From: Wolbachia endosymbiont (group B) of Protocalliphora azurea
GTDB taxonomy: Bacteria; Pseudomonadota; Alphaproteobacteria; Rickettsiales; Anaplasmataceae
Direction of reading: 5' to 3'
Length of the DNA: 64,000 nt
Assembly (NCBI RefSeq): GCF_947251865.1
Contig: NZ_OX366394.1
Location: 62,001-126,000 of the forward strand
Both the position numbers and the translations under genes were made by a program. Each line of letters opens with the position of its first letter. Position 1 is the stretch's first letter. Below, in pieces: positions 37,110 to 46,533 of this stretch. Under the pieces are notes generated by a model that searched no databases, had not been told where the DNA came from, and saw only the letters and a list, made by a program, of their open reading frames with translations.

Positions 37110-37892
37110 ATGCTAGACGAAACAACAAAAAATTTGCTTGTTGTAGAAGTGAATAAGCTCTTACCTGAAAATAGCGAGAATAAACTTATATCAGCTATGC
37201 GTTATGTACTTCTTGCTCCTGCAAAACATATACGTTCTTTTTTAGTTATAGCATCTTCGTCGATATTCAACATAAAGGTTGAAAAAGCAATAACAGCAGC
37301 AGCAGCAATTGAATTTATTCATGCTTACTCCCTCATTCACGATGATCTGCCATGTATGGATAACAGTGACACCCGCAGAGGCCAGCCAAGCTGCCACAAA
37401 AAATTTGGTGAAGCAACAGCAGTACTGGCCGGAGATGCATTACTTACCCTGGCTTTTGAGGTATTATCTTTGTTAAATTGTGAGATCATAAAAGTGCTCT
37501 CTCAAGCAATAGGAATGAAGGGAATGGTGGGAGGGCAGATTTTAGATATAGGTGCAGATTTTGGCAAAATAAAAGAAATTCATTTGATGAAAACTGCAAA
37601 ACTATTTGCAGCTTCATGTGAAATAGGGGCTATAATAGGAGGCGCTACAGACAAGGAGCGGGAAGCATTATATAACTATGGAATAAATCTAGGGCTTATT
37701 TTTCAAGCCAAGGATGATATCGAAGATTATGAGCAAGATAAAACAAACAATTTAATGTCCGTGCTTGGAAAAAATGAAATGGAAAACTATATAGATAGTC
37801 TCTTTAAACAGGCCTCAGATAATTTAATTACGCTTTCAGGGAATACTAGTGACTTATATGATTTATTGAATCAAGTAAAAAAAGATGGTTAG
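37110..37892 (+). CDS. ispA: Polyprenyl (farnesyl) diphosphate synthase
   Basis: This trans-prenyltransferase condenses isopentenyl diphosphate with allylic diphosphates in the isoprenoid pathway, supplying undecaprenyl and quinone side-chain precursors. The first Asp-rich motif is DDLPCMDN with RRGQPSCHKKFGEATAVLAGD after it. GMVGGQILDIGAD and the second Asp-rich motif FQAKDDIEDYEQD follow. At 260 residues it is ~35 shorter than E. coli IspA, mostly at the N-terminal end and C-terminus, but all catalytic motifs are there. Its last 8 bases overlap the next gene, suggesting translational coupling. Confidence 0.88.
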   Translation: MLDETTKNLLVVEVNKLLPENSENKLISAMRYVLLAPAKHIRSFLVIASSSIFNIKVEKAITAAAAIEFIHAYSLIHDDLPCMDNSDTRRGQPSCHKKFGEATAVLAGDALLTLAFEVLSLLNCEIIKVLSQAIGMKGMVGGQILDIGADFGKIKEIHLMKTAKLFAASCEIGAIIGGATDKEREALYNYGINLGLIFQAKDDIEDYEQDKTNNLMSVLGKNEMENYIDSLFKQASDNLITLSGNTSDLYDLLNQVKKDG

Positions 37893-38757
37893 AAAAATTA
37901 TATTACAAATGTTTATCTCTGTAGTAATGATTCTCACTTTAGCTTCTGCTTTTATAATTACGATTGTTTATATAAACAAAGATAAACCAGAGAAAAGGGA
38001 AAAGCTTTACGAAATAAATGCTACACATGGTGGTTTGACACAGATGATAGCAAGTTATTTGGTCAGGCCGATACTTGAATCAGCTCTTGATCGTTATATT
38101 GAAAAGCATGGGTTAGCAGAATATTTAGAAGAAATAACACAGCAAAAAGAAGAAGAGATGATAAACTTTTATGAAATTACTGAAGGCAGTGGCAGTAAAG
38201 TTTTCTGTGGCCAAGAAGTTCTGCTACAAATGTACAAAGTCTCCAACAACCTAGCAACGCTACTTCCGACTGATGTCAATTTGAAAATAGGTCAGGATTA
38301 CTTAAAAGAAGTGAGTTTAGGGGTAATAGGTATGAAAGAAGGTGGAGAGCGTGTAGTTACTATTGCCGCTGATGACAACAAAATGAGTTTTAACTCTTAT
38401 TACATCAAACTGATTGAAGTAAAAGATAAATATCCTGATTCAGTAAATAACCTAATGATTTTTAATGACTTAATTAACAAAACTGGAAAACGAGTAAAAT
38501 GTGGCGATGAGATATCAGTTCAATATAGCATAAAGAGACATAATGGTGAGTATATAATCAAAGATCAAATAGTGCAGTTTAAGGTTGGTGACAAAAAAAT
38601 ACCACTTGCTATAGAACTTGGAGTTGTGGGAATGAGAGCTGGTAATAAAAGAACAGTTCTTTCTTCACCTGATCTTTTAACTGATGTGTTAACAAAAGGC
38701 ATAGATTGTGATATTGCAATAATTGATTTAAGCTTGAATTCTACTATTGGAAAATAG
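37885..38757 (+). CDS. Membrane-anchored protein with two FKBP-like domains
   Basis: The protein has 290 residues. An N-terminal membrane helix (about 6-30) anchors a periplasmic part. Two FKBP-type segments can be traced, one near 95-165 (VFCGQEVLLQMYKVS, LGVIGMKEGGERVVTIAADD) and one near 190-285 (VKCGDEISVQYSIKRHNGEY, LGVVGMRAGNKRTVLSSP). The G-M-x-x-G-x-x-R-x-(V/T) pattern is the FKBP peptidyl-prolyl isomerase core, but aromatic active-site residues look poorly kept, so it may be a chaperone-like fold without isomerase activity. It overlaps ispA by 8 bp. The function is inferred from fold only. Confidence 0.6.
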   Translation: MVRKIILQMFISVVMILTLASAFIITIVYINKDKPEKREKLYEINATHGGLTQMIASYLVRPILESALDRYIEKHGLAEYLEEITQQKEEEMINFYEITEGSGSKVFCGQEVLLQMYKVSNNLATLLPTDVNLKIGQDYLKEVSLGVIGMKEGGERVVTIAADDNKMSFNSYYIKLIEVKDKYPDSVNNLMIFNDLINKTGKRVKCGDEISVQYSIKRHNGEYIIKDQIVQFKVGDKKIPLAIELGVVGMRAGNKRTVLSSPDLLTDVLTKGIDCDIAIIDLSLNSTIGK

Positions 38758-38827
38758 CTTGAAGAATTACGAAGTAAGAAAAAATAAAACCTCTTGAATG
38801 CTCTATATTACTTAAAGTAGGCTTCCT

Positions 38828-40279
38828 CTAAAGTATAAATTTAGATAAATCAAGCTGCTTTGAAATTGACTCTAGTTTATCTCTTACATATTTGCTATCT
38901 ATAACAAATTTTTCACTATTTTTTTCAGAAGCGATAAAACTTATTTCATCCAAAAGCTTCTCCATGACAGTATGAAGTCTTCTTGCACCTATATTTTCCA
39001 CTTCTCTATTAACTGTAAATGCTATTTCAGCTATAGTCTCTATACCATCATCAGTAAACTCAAGTGTTACATTTTCCGTTTTCATTAACGCTATATACTG
39101 TTTTAACAAACTAGATTCTGGTTCCTTTAATATTTTTATTAGATCCTCTTGAGTAAGCGCCTTAAGTTCCACTCTAATTGGCAATCTACCCTGTAATTCT
39201 GGTAAAAGATCAGATGGCTTAGATAAATGAAAAGCACCAGATGCAATAAATAATATATAGTCTGTTTTTACGGGGCCATACTTAGTTGAAACAGTTGTTC
39301 CCTCAAGTAATGGTAACAGATCGCGCTGCACTCCTTCTCTGTTGACTTCACCTTTTATTTCTGTACGTGCTGCAATTTTATCTATTTCATCTAAAAACAC
39401 TATGCCTTCATTGCTAACAAGATCAATCGCTTCTTTGATTATCTTGTCTTCATCCATTAACCTTTCGCTTTCTTCATTAATCAATATTTCACGTGCTTCT
39501 TTCACTTTAACTGTAATAGTTTTTGTTTTTTTGTTCCCATTAAACATCTTACCCACTATTTCTGTTACGTTCATCACGCCAATTTGCCCACCTGGCATAC
39601 CAGGTATATCAAAAGTGGGTAGCATACCCTTGCTCTCCCTGACGTTAATAGAAACTTCTCCATCTTCAAATTCCTTATTTCTCAGTCTTTCTCTGAAAAC
39701 TTTTTTGCTTTCCTCGGTTGCATCTTCACCAACCATGGAGTTGACTATTATCTTTTCAGCCAAACCTAAAGCTTTTTTAGTTAAGGCTTTACGTGCTTTT
39801 TCCTTAACTAAAACTATTGCTGCGTCAACTAAATCACGTATTATCGAGTCAACATCACGTCCAACATATCCTATTTCAGTAAATTTCGTTGCTTCAACTT
39901 TTATAAAAGGTGCACCAGCAAGCTTTGCTAAACGGCGAGCTATTTCAGTTTTACCAACTCCCGTATGGCCTATCATGAGTATATTCTTAGGTATAATCTC
40001 TTCACGTAGTGGAAGTGGGACTTTATTTCGACGCCAACGATTTCTGAGTGCAATAGCAACAGCGCGCTTTGCATCATTCTGCCCGATTATAAATCTGTCT
40101 AATTCTTTAACTATCTTCTGTGGTGGTAGATCATCTAATAAAGCTTGTGAGCTTTGAATGCTGCTACTTCCTGTACCTTCATTTTCATAGAGGCTATTTT
40201 TCTCATTATAGTCATCATTATTATCAAATTGACCCACTACAGATTGACTAGAAAAATTGGCACACAAAGTTCTTGACAT
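38828..40279 (-). CDS. hslU: ATP-dependent protease ATPase subunit HslU
   Basis: HslU is the AAA+ unfoldase of the HslUV (ClpYQ) protease. It has [22 protein letters not shown] at the start of the conserved part (key part [11 protein letters not shown]), Walker [16 protein letters not shown], Walker [14 protein letters not shown], an I-domain of ~150 residues and the C-terminal sensor region ([15 protein letters not shown]). At 483 residues it is ~40 longer than E. coli HslU. The extra is a Ser/Asn/Asp-rich N-terminal stretch of ~48 residues with no internal start codon that would remove it. It begins one base after hslV ends, so they are one operon. Confidence 0.96.
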   Translation of the reverse strand: MSRTLCANFSSQSVVGQFDNNDDYNEKNSLYENEGTGSSSIQSSQALLDDLPPQKIVKELDRFIIGQNDAKRAVAIALRNRWRRNKVPLPLREEIIPKNILMIGHTGVGKTEIARRLAKLAGAPFIKVEATKFTEIGYVGRDVDSIIRDLVDAAIVLVKEKARKALTKKALGLAEKIIVNSMVGEDATEESKKVFRERLRNKEFEDGEVSINVRESKGMLPTFDIPGMPGGQIGVMNVTEIVGKMFNGNKKTKTITVKVKEAREILINEESERLMDEDKIIKEAIDLVSNEGIVFLDEIDKIAARTEIKGEVNREGVQRDLLPLLEGTTVSTKYGPVKTDYILFIASGAFHLSKPSDLLPELQGRLPIRVELKALTQEDLIKILKEPESSLLKQYIALMKTENVTLEFTDDGIETIAEIAFTVNREVENIGARRLHTVMEKLLDEISFIASEKNSEKFVIDSKYVRDKLESISKQLDLSKFIL

Positions 40280-40280
40280 A

Positions 40281-40835
40281 TTACTCCTCTATTTTTTCGA
40301 TAATTAGATTATGGTTTGTATAAACACATATATCAGCAGCTATCTTCATAGCCTTTTTTGCAATCTCCTCTATTGATATTCCTTCAACGTCAATCAAAGC
40401 TTTTGCTGCAGATAAAGCAAAATTTCCTCCAGAGCCAATGGCTGCAATGCCATCTTCAGGTTCAAGAACATCACCCGTTCCTGTAATGACCAATGAAATG
40501 GACTTGTCTGCCACGATCATCATAGCTTCTAATTTTCTTAGATATTTATCCATTCTCCAGTCTTTTGCAAGTTCAACACATGCCCTCATTAACTGTCCTG
40601 GGTGCTTATCAAGTTTAGATTCTAGCCTTTCGAAGAGAGTAAATGCATCAGCTGTTGCTCCAGCAAAACCGGCAATTACGGAATCACCAGAAAGACGCCT
40701 AACTTTTTTTGCTCCAGATTTTATAACGGTATGGCCTAGCGAGACTTGCCCATCACCTATTACTACTACATTTTTGTCTCTTCTAATTGACAGTATAGTA
40801 GTACCATACATTTTACTGCTGTCATGATGAATCAT
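40281..40835 (-). CDS. hslV: ATP-dependent protease peptidase subunit HslV
   Basis: HslV is a threonine peptidase forming a dodecameric proteolytic core with HslU. The conserved part is [20 protein letters not shown], where the first threonine after glycine aligns with the catalytic N-terminal Thr. Here it is preceded by an 11-residue leader ([11 protein letters not shown]) that must be removed for activity, as in other alphaproteobacteria. [14 protein letters not shown] and the C-terminal [16 protein letters not shown] are typical. It is the first gene of the hslVU operon, with an AT-rich upstream region. Confidence 0.96.
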   Translation of the reverse strand: MIHHDSSKMYGTTILSIRRDKNVVVIGDGQVSLGHTVIKSGAKKVRRLSGDSVIAGFAGATADAFTLFERLESKLDKHPGQLMRACVELAKDWRMDKYLRKLEAMMIVADKSISLVITGTGDVLEPEDGIAAIGSGGNFALSAAKALIDVEGISIEEIAKKAMKIAADICVYTNHNLIIEKIEE

Positions 40836-40917
40836 TTTTTTGTTATTTTAATTCGTTATATTATATTAAGATTATAACTTATAATATAGTACTTTTCTTA
40901 TAACATTTAAAGTGTAG

Positions 40918-42072
40918 ATGCAAAACATAATTCATCCAAATCTGGAAAAAGATATAAATAATTGGTTCAAAACAAAATTTAATGGTTTTACATTACCATT
41001 TTATAGCTCCATAGATCTTAGGAATTCAGGCTACAAAATTGCTCCAGTAGACGCCAATTTATTTCCTGCAGGGTTTAATAACCTAAGTGAAGTATCAAAA
41101 GCGATAGCAGCAAAATTGATAAAAAGCTACTTCGAAACAAAACAATATAAAAAGGCCCTTATAATACCGGAGAATTACACACGAAATAAAATGTATATAG
41201 AAAATGTATTTGCTATAGAAAAGGTACTGCAACTCGCAGGTTTTGAAACTAGAATTGGCCTCTTTCATAATGAAACGTACAATTTAATAGAACAGTATGA
41301 AACTGTTGTGAAAGAAAACTCTTTGCTGAAGACAACTTCAGGATTTGTGCCTGATATTATTATACTGAACCGTGATATGACGAGCCACATTCCAGACACG
41401 CTAGAAAACGTAAAACAAGAGATAGTGCCAAGTCCATTATATGGCTGGCACAGTAGGCAGAAATTTCAATATTTTGAAATCTATCAAAAATTAGTGTCCG
41501 AATTTTGTGGCGAATTTAAAATGGACCCATGGCTTATTTCTGTGCTTACAGAAAGCTGTAATGGAGTTGACTTTAATGATGATTCATCACTAGGAGCAGT
41601 AGCGACTAAAGTTGACCAAATATTATCTCTAGTGCAAAAAAAATATGAGGAATATGAAATAAAAACACAACCTTACGTTTTTATCAAAGCAAGCAATGGC
41701 ACATATGGAATGGGCATTATAACAGCAACAAGTGGAAAGGAAATATTAAATCTCAATAAAAAAAAGCGTCATAAAATGAAAAAGATAAAAGAAGGAATAG
41801 CAATCAATAGTGTTATTATACAAGAAGGTGTACCAACTATTGACATATTTAAAAGTAGTTCTGCAGAACCGCTAATATACTATATAGGAGATACTCCAAC
41901 ATGTTACTTATACCGATGTAATAGCAGGAAAGATGTATATTCTAGCTTGAATTCCACTGACTGTGAATTTTATGACATCAGCCAAGAAAATAAAACTTTG
42001 CCACTTTGGAATATTGTTAGCAAATTAGCAGTGCTAGCATTGGCAGTAGAAATTAAGTCTTTTCATCTCTAA
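40918..42072 (+). CDS. gshA: Glutamate-cysteine ligase, proteobacterial (A. ferrooxidans-type) family
   Basis: The protein likely catalyses the first step of glutathione synthesis. The diagnostic blocks are SSIDLRNSGYKIAPVDANLF followed by PAGFNNL near the N-terminus, NRDMTSHIP, SPLYGWHSRQKFQYFE, and YVFIKASNGTYGMGI, which I recognise as the small ligase family first described from Acidithiobacillus ferrooxidans rather than the E. coli type. The 384 residues are slightly short. The C-terminal LPLWNIVSKLAVLALAVEI looks complete. The gene overlaps the convergent membrane-protein gene by 4 bases. The assignment relies on remembered family motifs. Confidence 0.7.
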   Translation: MQNIIHPNLEKDINNWFKTKFNGFTLPFYSSIDLRNSGYKIAPVDANLFPAGFNNLSEVSKAIAAKLIKSYFETKQYKKALIIPENYTRNKMYIENVFAIEKVLQLAGFETRIGLFHNETYNLIEQYETVVKENSLLKTTSGFVPDIIILNRDMTSHIPDTLENVKQEIVPSPLYGWHSRQKFQYFEIYQKLVSEFCGEFKMDPWLISVLTESCNGVDFNDDSSLGAVATKVDQILSLVQKKYEEYEIKTQPYVFIKASNGTYGMGIITATSGKEILNLNKKKRHKMKKIKEGIAINSVIIQEGVPTIDIFKSSSAEPLIYYIGDTPTCYLYRCNSRKDVYSSLNSTDCEFYDISQENKTLPLWNIVSKLAVLALAVEIKSFHL

Positions 42073-42869
42073 TAATTAATTTCTACAATGCTGCCATTAT
42101 GCTGAATATGGTGAGCGTCATCAAGTCCAGTAGAAGGATCAGTACCATTATTAGGTTGATTGACAAACTTATCGATGTTTGATACTAGATATGCTATACT
42201 TAGTATCAAACTAACCGTAACAGTTAAGTTGAAATTATAGATTATGCCACCACCCAAGTCTATTGGTATGGTTGGAAGTTCCATTCTTTTTAATATGAAG
42301 CTTAACAAGCCCAATGACAAAGTGAATGTGCTAAAAATAACTTCTTTGCCATATTTAGCAGACTTTTCAGAATCCTTATTATCTAGATACTTCTTCCATG
42401 TATAATAACAGTTTATGCATTCTGAAAATAGAAATAGAACTGCTGATGTTAAGCTAATATAACTTATTACATCCTTGTTGTTTCTAGCTAAGAAATGAAT
42501 GATTTTTGTCTGCATCAATATTCCTATGACACAGTTTGCCAAGAAGGCTAAGCTACCCACAACCTGTATTGGTTTTTCAGGTTCATTTCCCCCTTTACCA
42601 TTCTGAAGTTTTTTAGATTTATATCCAGCTAAATTGAGACCAAAATGAAGAGCAAATATTATTGATGTTGGTAGTTTTATGAACTTAGAAATATCTAATA
42701 CAGTGCAAATATTGGATCTGTTGTTATCAATAAACTCGCAACAGAATTGCAATGAAATTTTACACAATATGCCTGTTAAACCTACTGCAATACAATACAT
42801 CTTTCTAATATCATGATTGTGAGCATCATGTATATTTTCTATAAATGTATTTGGCTTACCTTTTGGCAT
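42069..42869 (-). CDS. Multi-pass membrane protein of unknown function
   Basis: I do not recognise this 266-residue protein. About six hydrophobic segments are seen, among them VGSLAFLANCVIGILMQ, VISYISLTSAVLFLFSECI, VIFSTFTLSLGLLSFIL and LTVTVSLILSIAYLVS, with short charged loops. The ends are polar; the C-terminus is Asn/His/Gly-rich. There are no transporter or enzyme motifs. It is a single gene, convergent with gshA and separated by 60 bp from hemH, which runs in the same direction. It is probably an inner-membrane protein restricted to Wolbachia or Rickettsiales. Confidence 0.6.
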   Translation of the reverse strand: MPKGKPNTFIENIHDAHNHDIRKMYCIAVGLTGILCKISLQFCCEFIDNNRSNICTVLDISKFIKLPTSIIFALHFGLNLAGYKSKKLQNGKGGNEPEKPIQVVGSLAFLANCVIGILMQTKIIHFLARNNKDVISYISLTSAVLFLFSECINCYYTWKKYLDNKDSEKSAKYGKEVIFSTFTLSLGLLSFILKRMELPTIPIDLGGGIIYNFNLTVTVSLILSIAYLVSNIDKFVNQPNNGTDPSTGLDDAHHIQHNGSIVEINY

Positions 42870-42930
42870 AAGTAGATAATAAAATAATAACTTTTTAATA
42901 TTATACTATAAAAATCTAAAAAGAAAAGTG

Positions 42931-43884
42931 CTATAAATCAGTACTTTGAGAGTGATCTAAACATAAATCGGCCAAGCACTTGATAAATAAGAGATCAGTA
43001 CTGAGAGTTGGTACGCGAAAGTAATATCCGTCTTTGATAATTGCTTTATACTCTATATCAAGTTCAACCAGTGTTTCAGAATGCTCAGAAACAAAAGATA
43101 TAGGTGATAAAACTACAGGTATATTATCGTCTTTTGCGCGTGATAGCTCACTTTCAGTGCTAGGCTCCAACCATTTTACAGGGCCAACCTTACTCTGATA
43201 ACATATTCCCCAATCAAGATCTTCAATATTCAATTTTTTTACTATTAATTTTACTGTTTTTTCTATCTGTGAAGCGTAAGGGTCGCCTTTTTTAATGATA
43301 CTAAGAGGTAAGCTATGAGCCGAGAATAGGACTCTTGGCTTACCGATTTTGCTAGCTAATTTATAATATTTAGACGTCAGATTAACATGAGCTTCAATAA
43401 AGTCTTCATTGTCATAATAATGGTGAATTGTTTTTGTGTTACATTCCAGTTTGGCATTTTTTTGCCAATTCTCGATGGATGATAGAGTTGTGGTGGTTGA
43501 ATATTGCGGATATAGTGGTAACAGAATGATTTCGTCAGGGTCGAATTGCTTTACGCTTTTAACAACTTCATCAGCAAATGGATGCCAATAACGCATGCAG
43601 ATGAATATCTTATATACATGGTTTCCATTTTCATTTAATTTTAGTTCTAAAGCATCAGCTTGTGCTTTCGTATTCTCCAAGATTGGCGATTTACCTCCAA
43701 TGTGCTCGTATATTTCTTGTGCAGTACTTTCTCGCCTTTTGGAGATAAACTTTGCTAAAAGGAAGCGAAAAGGATTTGGTAGATTTATTATTCTTTTATC
43801 GTAAAAAAGATTAAATAAGAAAGGACGGACCGCACTTAGTGAATCAGGTCCGCCTAGGTTAAATAAGATTACTGCCTTCTTCAC
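42931..43884 (-). CDS. hemH: Ferrochelatase
   Basis: This enzyme inserts Fe(II) into protoporphyrin IX, the last step of heme synthesis. Motifs are [29 protein letters not shown], the metal-site histidine in [34 protein letters not shown] and [17 protein letters not shown]. The start is taken as the GTG at 43884, because it overlaps the TGA of the upstream gene as GTGA and has AAGG about nine bases before it. An earlier GTG at 43893 is possible. That gives 317 residues, a normal length. HemA at 10.4 kb starts the same pathway. Confidence 0.95.
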
Positions 43885-44639
43885 TGACAGCACCTTTCTT
43901 CAGGTTTGCCTATAAAATCAGCTACACACTCATCAAGTTTAGTTACAGGCACTAAATTTCTCACACTAGCATACAATAGATGGCCAGATCTCTTCACGTT
44001 ACTCTGTGTAGATACAAAGTTTCTATCAAAAACCACATCAACACAAAAACTTGGCACTGTTTCAAAAAGTTCAACAGCAGCCAAAGATATCATTATACAG
44101 CTTTGTAGAGCCTTCAGAAAAATCGTAAGGGGAAAAAGTAAAACCCTAACAAAGAGAGAGGGAGGACTTTTCATTAGTTGTCTTTGATTAGGAGAATTAT
44201 ACTCAATATGCTGTCTGTTTTTATCAAAGATAGGAAATTTTATAATGTCTTTCTTAAATTCCTGCTCTATTTGTTTCTTGGTATAATTTTCATTATTAGT
44301 CATTTTTTTCAATAACTTTTCACGCAAGTGAAAGGTTCTTACAACAAAACATGTTGCAACCATCAGTGCAGCACATATAAGTGCGCACTCGATAAGGCTT
44401 ATGTTGCCTACCATAGCTGGTAATACAAAGCAAAAAAACAGCGGTATGGCAATCATTTCACCAAATGGAACAACGTTCCTTTTCATCCCAAAAGCGGCAC
44501 CTTCTTTTAATTTTGTATTATTGTGTAAGCTATACTCTAAATAACTTAAAAATGCCAAATTAAAGGTTAAAAAACCTTTTGTTCCGCAGAAAATTGATGA
44601 TTTAAGATTATTCACTAGTTTCTTACGACAGTAAACCAT
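43881..44639 (-). CDS. Membrane protein of unknown function, translationally coupled to hemH
   Basis: The 252-residue protein is not recognised. Hydrophobic segments lie near 62-105 ([34 protein letters not shown]) and near 165-195 ([17 protein letters not shown]). A charged middle ([18 protein letters not shown]) and a C-terminal part with several cysteines complete it. It starts with the ATG at 44639, with AGGGG upstream, and its stop overlaps the hemH start. The coupling may only reflect operon compaction, so a heme role is speculative. Confidence 0.6.
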
Positions 44640-44744
44640 AAACTACCCCTTGATGTTTTATTCTTGACTATAAATAAAAAATCTCTTTGATGGAACAAAA
44701 ATTCACAATAAAGTAAATATACGATCTTAATATAAGGGAATGAT

Positions 44745-45164
44745 ATGGCAATTGAGAGAACACTTTCGATATTAAAACCTGATGCAGTAAAAAATAATAT
44801 TACAGGCAGTATAAATTCTTACATTGAAAAATCTGGACTAAAAATTATAGCACAGAGAAAGATGCTGCTGACAAAAAAACAAGCAGAGCTGTTTTATGAA
44901 ATTCATAAGGATAGGCCTTTTTTTGGAGAGTTGGTGGAATTTATGACTTCTGGGTCTGTGATAGTTCAAGTTTTAATCGGTGAAAATGCAGTCAGTAAAT
45001 ACAGACAAATCATGGGTGCTACAGATCCAAAACAGGCAGATAAAGGTACAATTAGGGGTGATTTTGCTAATGATATTAGTGAAAATAGAGTGCATGGTTC
45101 TGATAGTCTAGAGAATGCTCATAGAGAAATAGCTTTCTTTTTTGCTGAATGTGAATTGGTGTAG
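44745..45164 (+). CDS. ndk: Nucleoside diphosphate kinase
   Basis: This kinase moves the gamma-phosphate from ATP to other NDPs through a phosphohistidine. Its 139 residues include [49 protein letters not shown], and the catalytic histidine in [17 protein letters not shown]. An AAGGGA lies before the ATG at 44745. It is a stand-alone gene, divergent from the hemH operon. Confidence 0.97.
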   Translation: MAIERTLSILKPDAVKNNITGSINSYIEKSGLKIIAQRKMLLTKKQAELFYEIHKDRPFFGELVEFMTSGSVIVQVLIGENAVSKYRQIMGATDPKQADKGTIRGDFANDISENRVHGSDSLENAHREIAFFFAECELV

Positions 45165-45286
45165 TTTTACCTTTTTACATATTAAATTTCTGAATTTTAT
45201 GTTGAACTGTATAATACTAGCCCAATTTTTAGTTTAAGCAATATTAAGGGAAAGCTTTTTCATGCACAGTATAGATAATATTTAAA

Positions 45287-46465
45287 ATGGATCATGTTGT
45301 TAACGCTTATAATAGATCTGAAGCTTCTATAGTTAGAGGAGAAGGAGTATATCTCTTCGATAAGGATGGTAAAAAATATTTAGACTTTGCTGCAGGAATT
45401 TCTACAACCTCTCTAGGGCATTGTCATCCATACATTACAGATAAACTGAAGGAGCAACTGGATTCATTATGGCACTGCTCTAATATTTTTACTATTCCTC
45501 AGCAGGAAAGGCTTGCTCAGCGTTTAACAGAACTTACCTTTGCCGATAAAGTTTTTTTCTGCTCAAGTGGACTTGAAGCAACAGAAGCTGCAATTAAATT
45601 TATTCGCCGCTATTTCTACTTAAATGGACAAGAAAAGCGCAGTCACATCATTACAATTGAAGGAGGTTTTCATGGCCGCAGTATTGCTGCAATTTCAGCT
45701 GGGGGAAATGAAAAATCACGCGAAGGTTTTGCTCCACTCCTTTCTGGTTTTGATAAAGTTCCAAGAAATAACATTGAAGCATTAGAAAAGAAAATCAATA
45801 GCGAAACAGCTGCCATATTTTTAGAGCCCATACAAAGTGAAGGCGGAGTACATCCATTGGACGTAGAGTATCTTAAAAAAGTAAGAGAGATAACAAAAGC
45901 TCAAGGAATAATTTTATGCTTTGATGAAGTGCAATGCGGATATGGACGAATTGGCTCTCTATTTTACTATCAAAATATAGGAGTTGAACCTGATATGCTC
46001 ACTTGTGCGAAGGCTATGGGTAATGGATTTCCTCTGGCTGCATGTTTAGTAAAAGATTATATAGCAGAAGCAATCACTCCAGGAACTCATGGGTCAACTT
46101 ATGGAGGTAATCCACTTGCCATGACTGTTGGTAATGCAGTACTCGATGTAATGCTAAAGGAAGGCTTTTTTGACCATGTTAAGAAGGTCAGTAAATATCT
46201 AAAAGAAAAGTTGTTGCCTTTGACTGAAGAATTTCCGAAGATCATTTCAGAAGTTCGTGGGGAGGGTTTATTGATAGGGATAGAGCTTAGAGTACCTTTG
46301 GCTGATAAAATTGTTAAACAATCTCTTGACAAAGGCTTAATAATGACTAATATTTTAAATAATAAGGTAATAAGAATAACTCCTCCACTTGTTGTTGAGA
46401 GTATGCATGTGAATGCAGTGTGTGATATATTTCATGATTTATTTTTTTATATTAAAGATATATAG
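45287..46465 (+). CDS. argD: Class III aminotransferase (acetylornithine/succinyl-DAP type), copy 2
   Basis: This is the second ArgD-like PLP aminotransferase of the window, with 392 residues. It has FFCSSGLEATEAAIKFIRRY, GGFHGRSIAAISAGG, the cofactor aspartate in ILCFDEVQCGYGRIG, the PLP lysine in LTCAKAMGNGFPLAA, and THGSTYGGNPLAMTVGNAV. The motifs are canonical, including FDEVQ. It is clearly paralogous to the 3.4 kb copy but diverged, so the two may split substrates (for example succinyl-DAP against another omega-amino acid). Which of the two serves diaminopimelate synthesis cannot be told from sequence. Confidence 0.88.
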   Translation: MDHVVNAYNRSEASIVRGEGVYLFDKDGKKYLDFAAGISTTSLGHCHPYITDKLKEQLDSLWHCSNIFTIPQQERLAQRLTELTFADKVFFCSSGLEATEAAIKFIRRYFYLNGQEKRSHIITIEGGFHGRSIAAISAGGNEKSREGFAPLLSGFDKVPRNNIEALEKKINSETAAIFLEPIQSEGGVHPLDVEYLKKVREITKAQGIILCFDEVQCGYGRIGSLFYYQNIGVEPDMLTCAKAMGNGFPLAACLVKDYIAEAITPGTHGSTYGGNPLAMTVGNAVLDVMLKEGFFDHVKKVSKYLKEKLLPLTEEFPKIISEVRGEGLLIGIELRVPLADKIVKQSLDKGLIMTNILNNKVIRITPPLVVESMHVNAVCDIFHDLFFYIKDI

Positions 46466-46533
46466 ACTTGCAAATGCTTCTTACAACATATAAAATCAAC
46501 TCTGTTTCTATATCGCAATAACATCATACTTTA

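Noticed and set aside
39342..40157. Long plus-strand open frame (271 codons) opposite hslU
   Set aside because: It is antisense to a well-conserved AAA+ gene, is Ser/Leu/Ile-rich as mirror frames of such genes are, and has no family motif.
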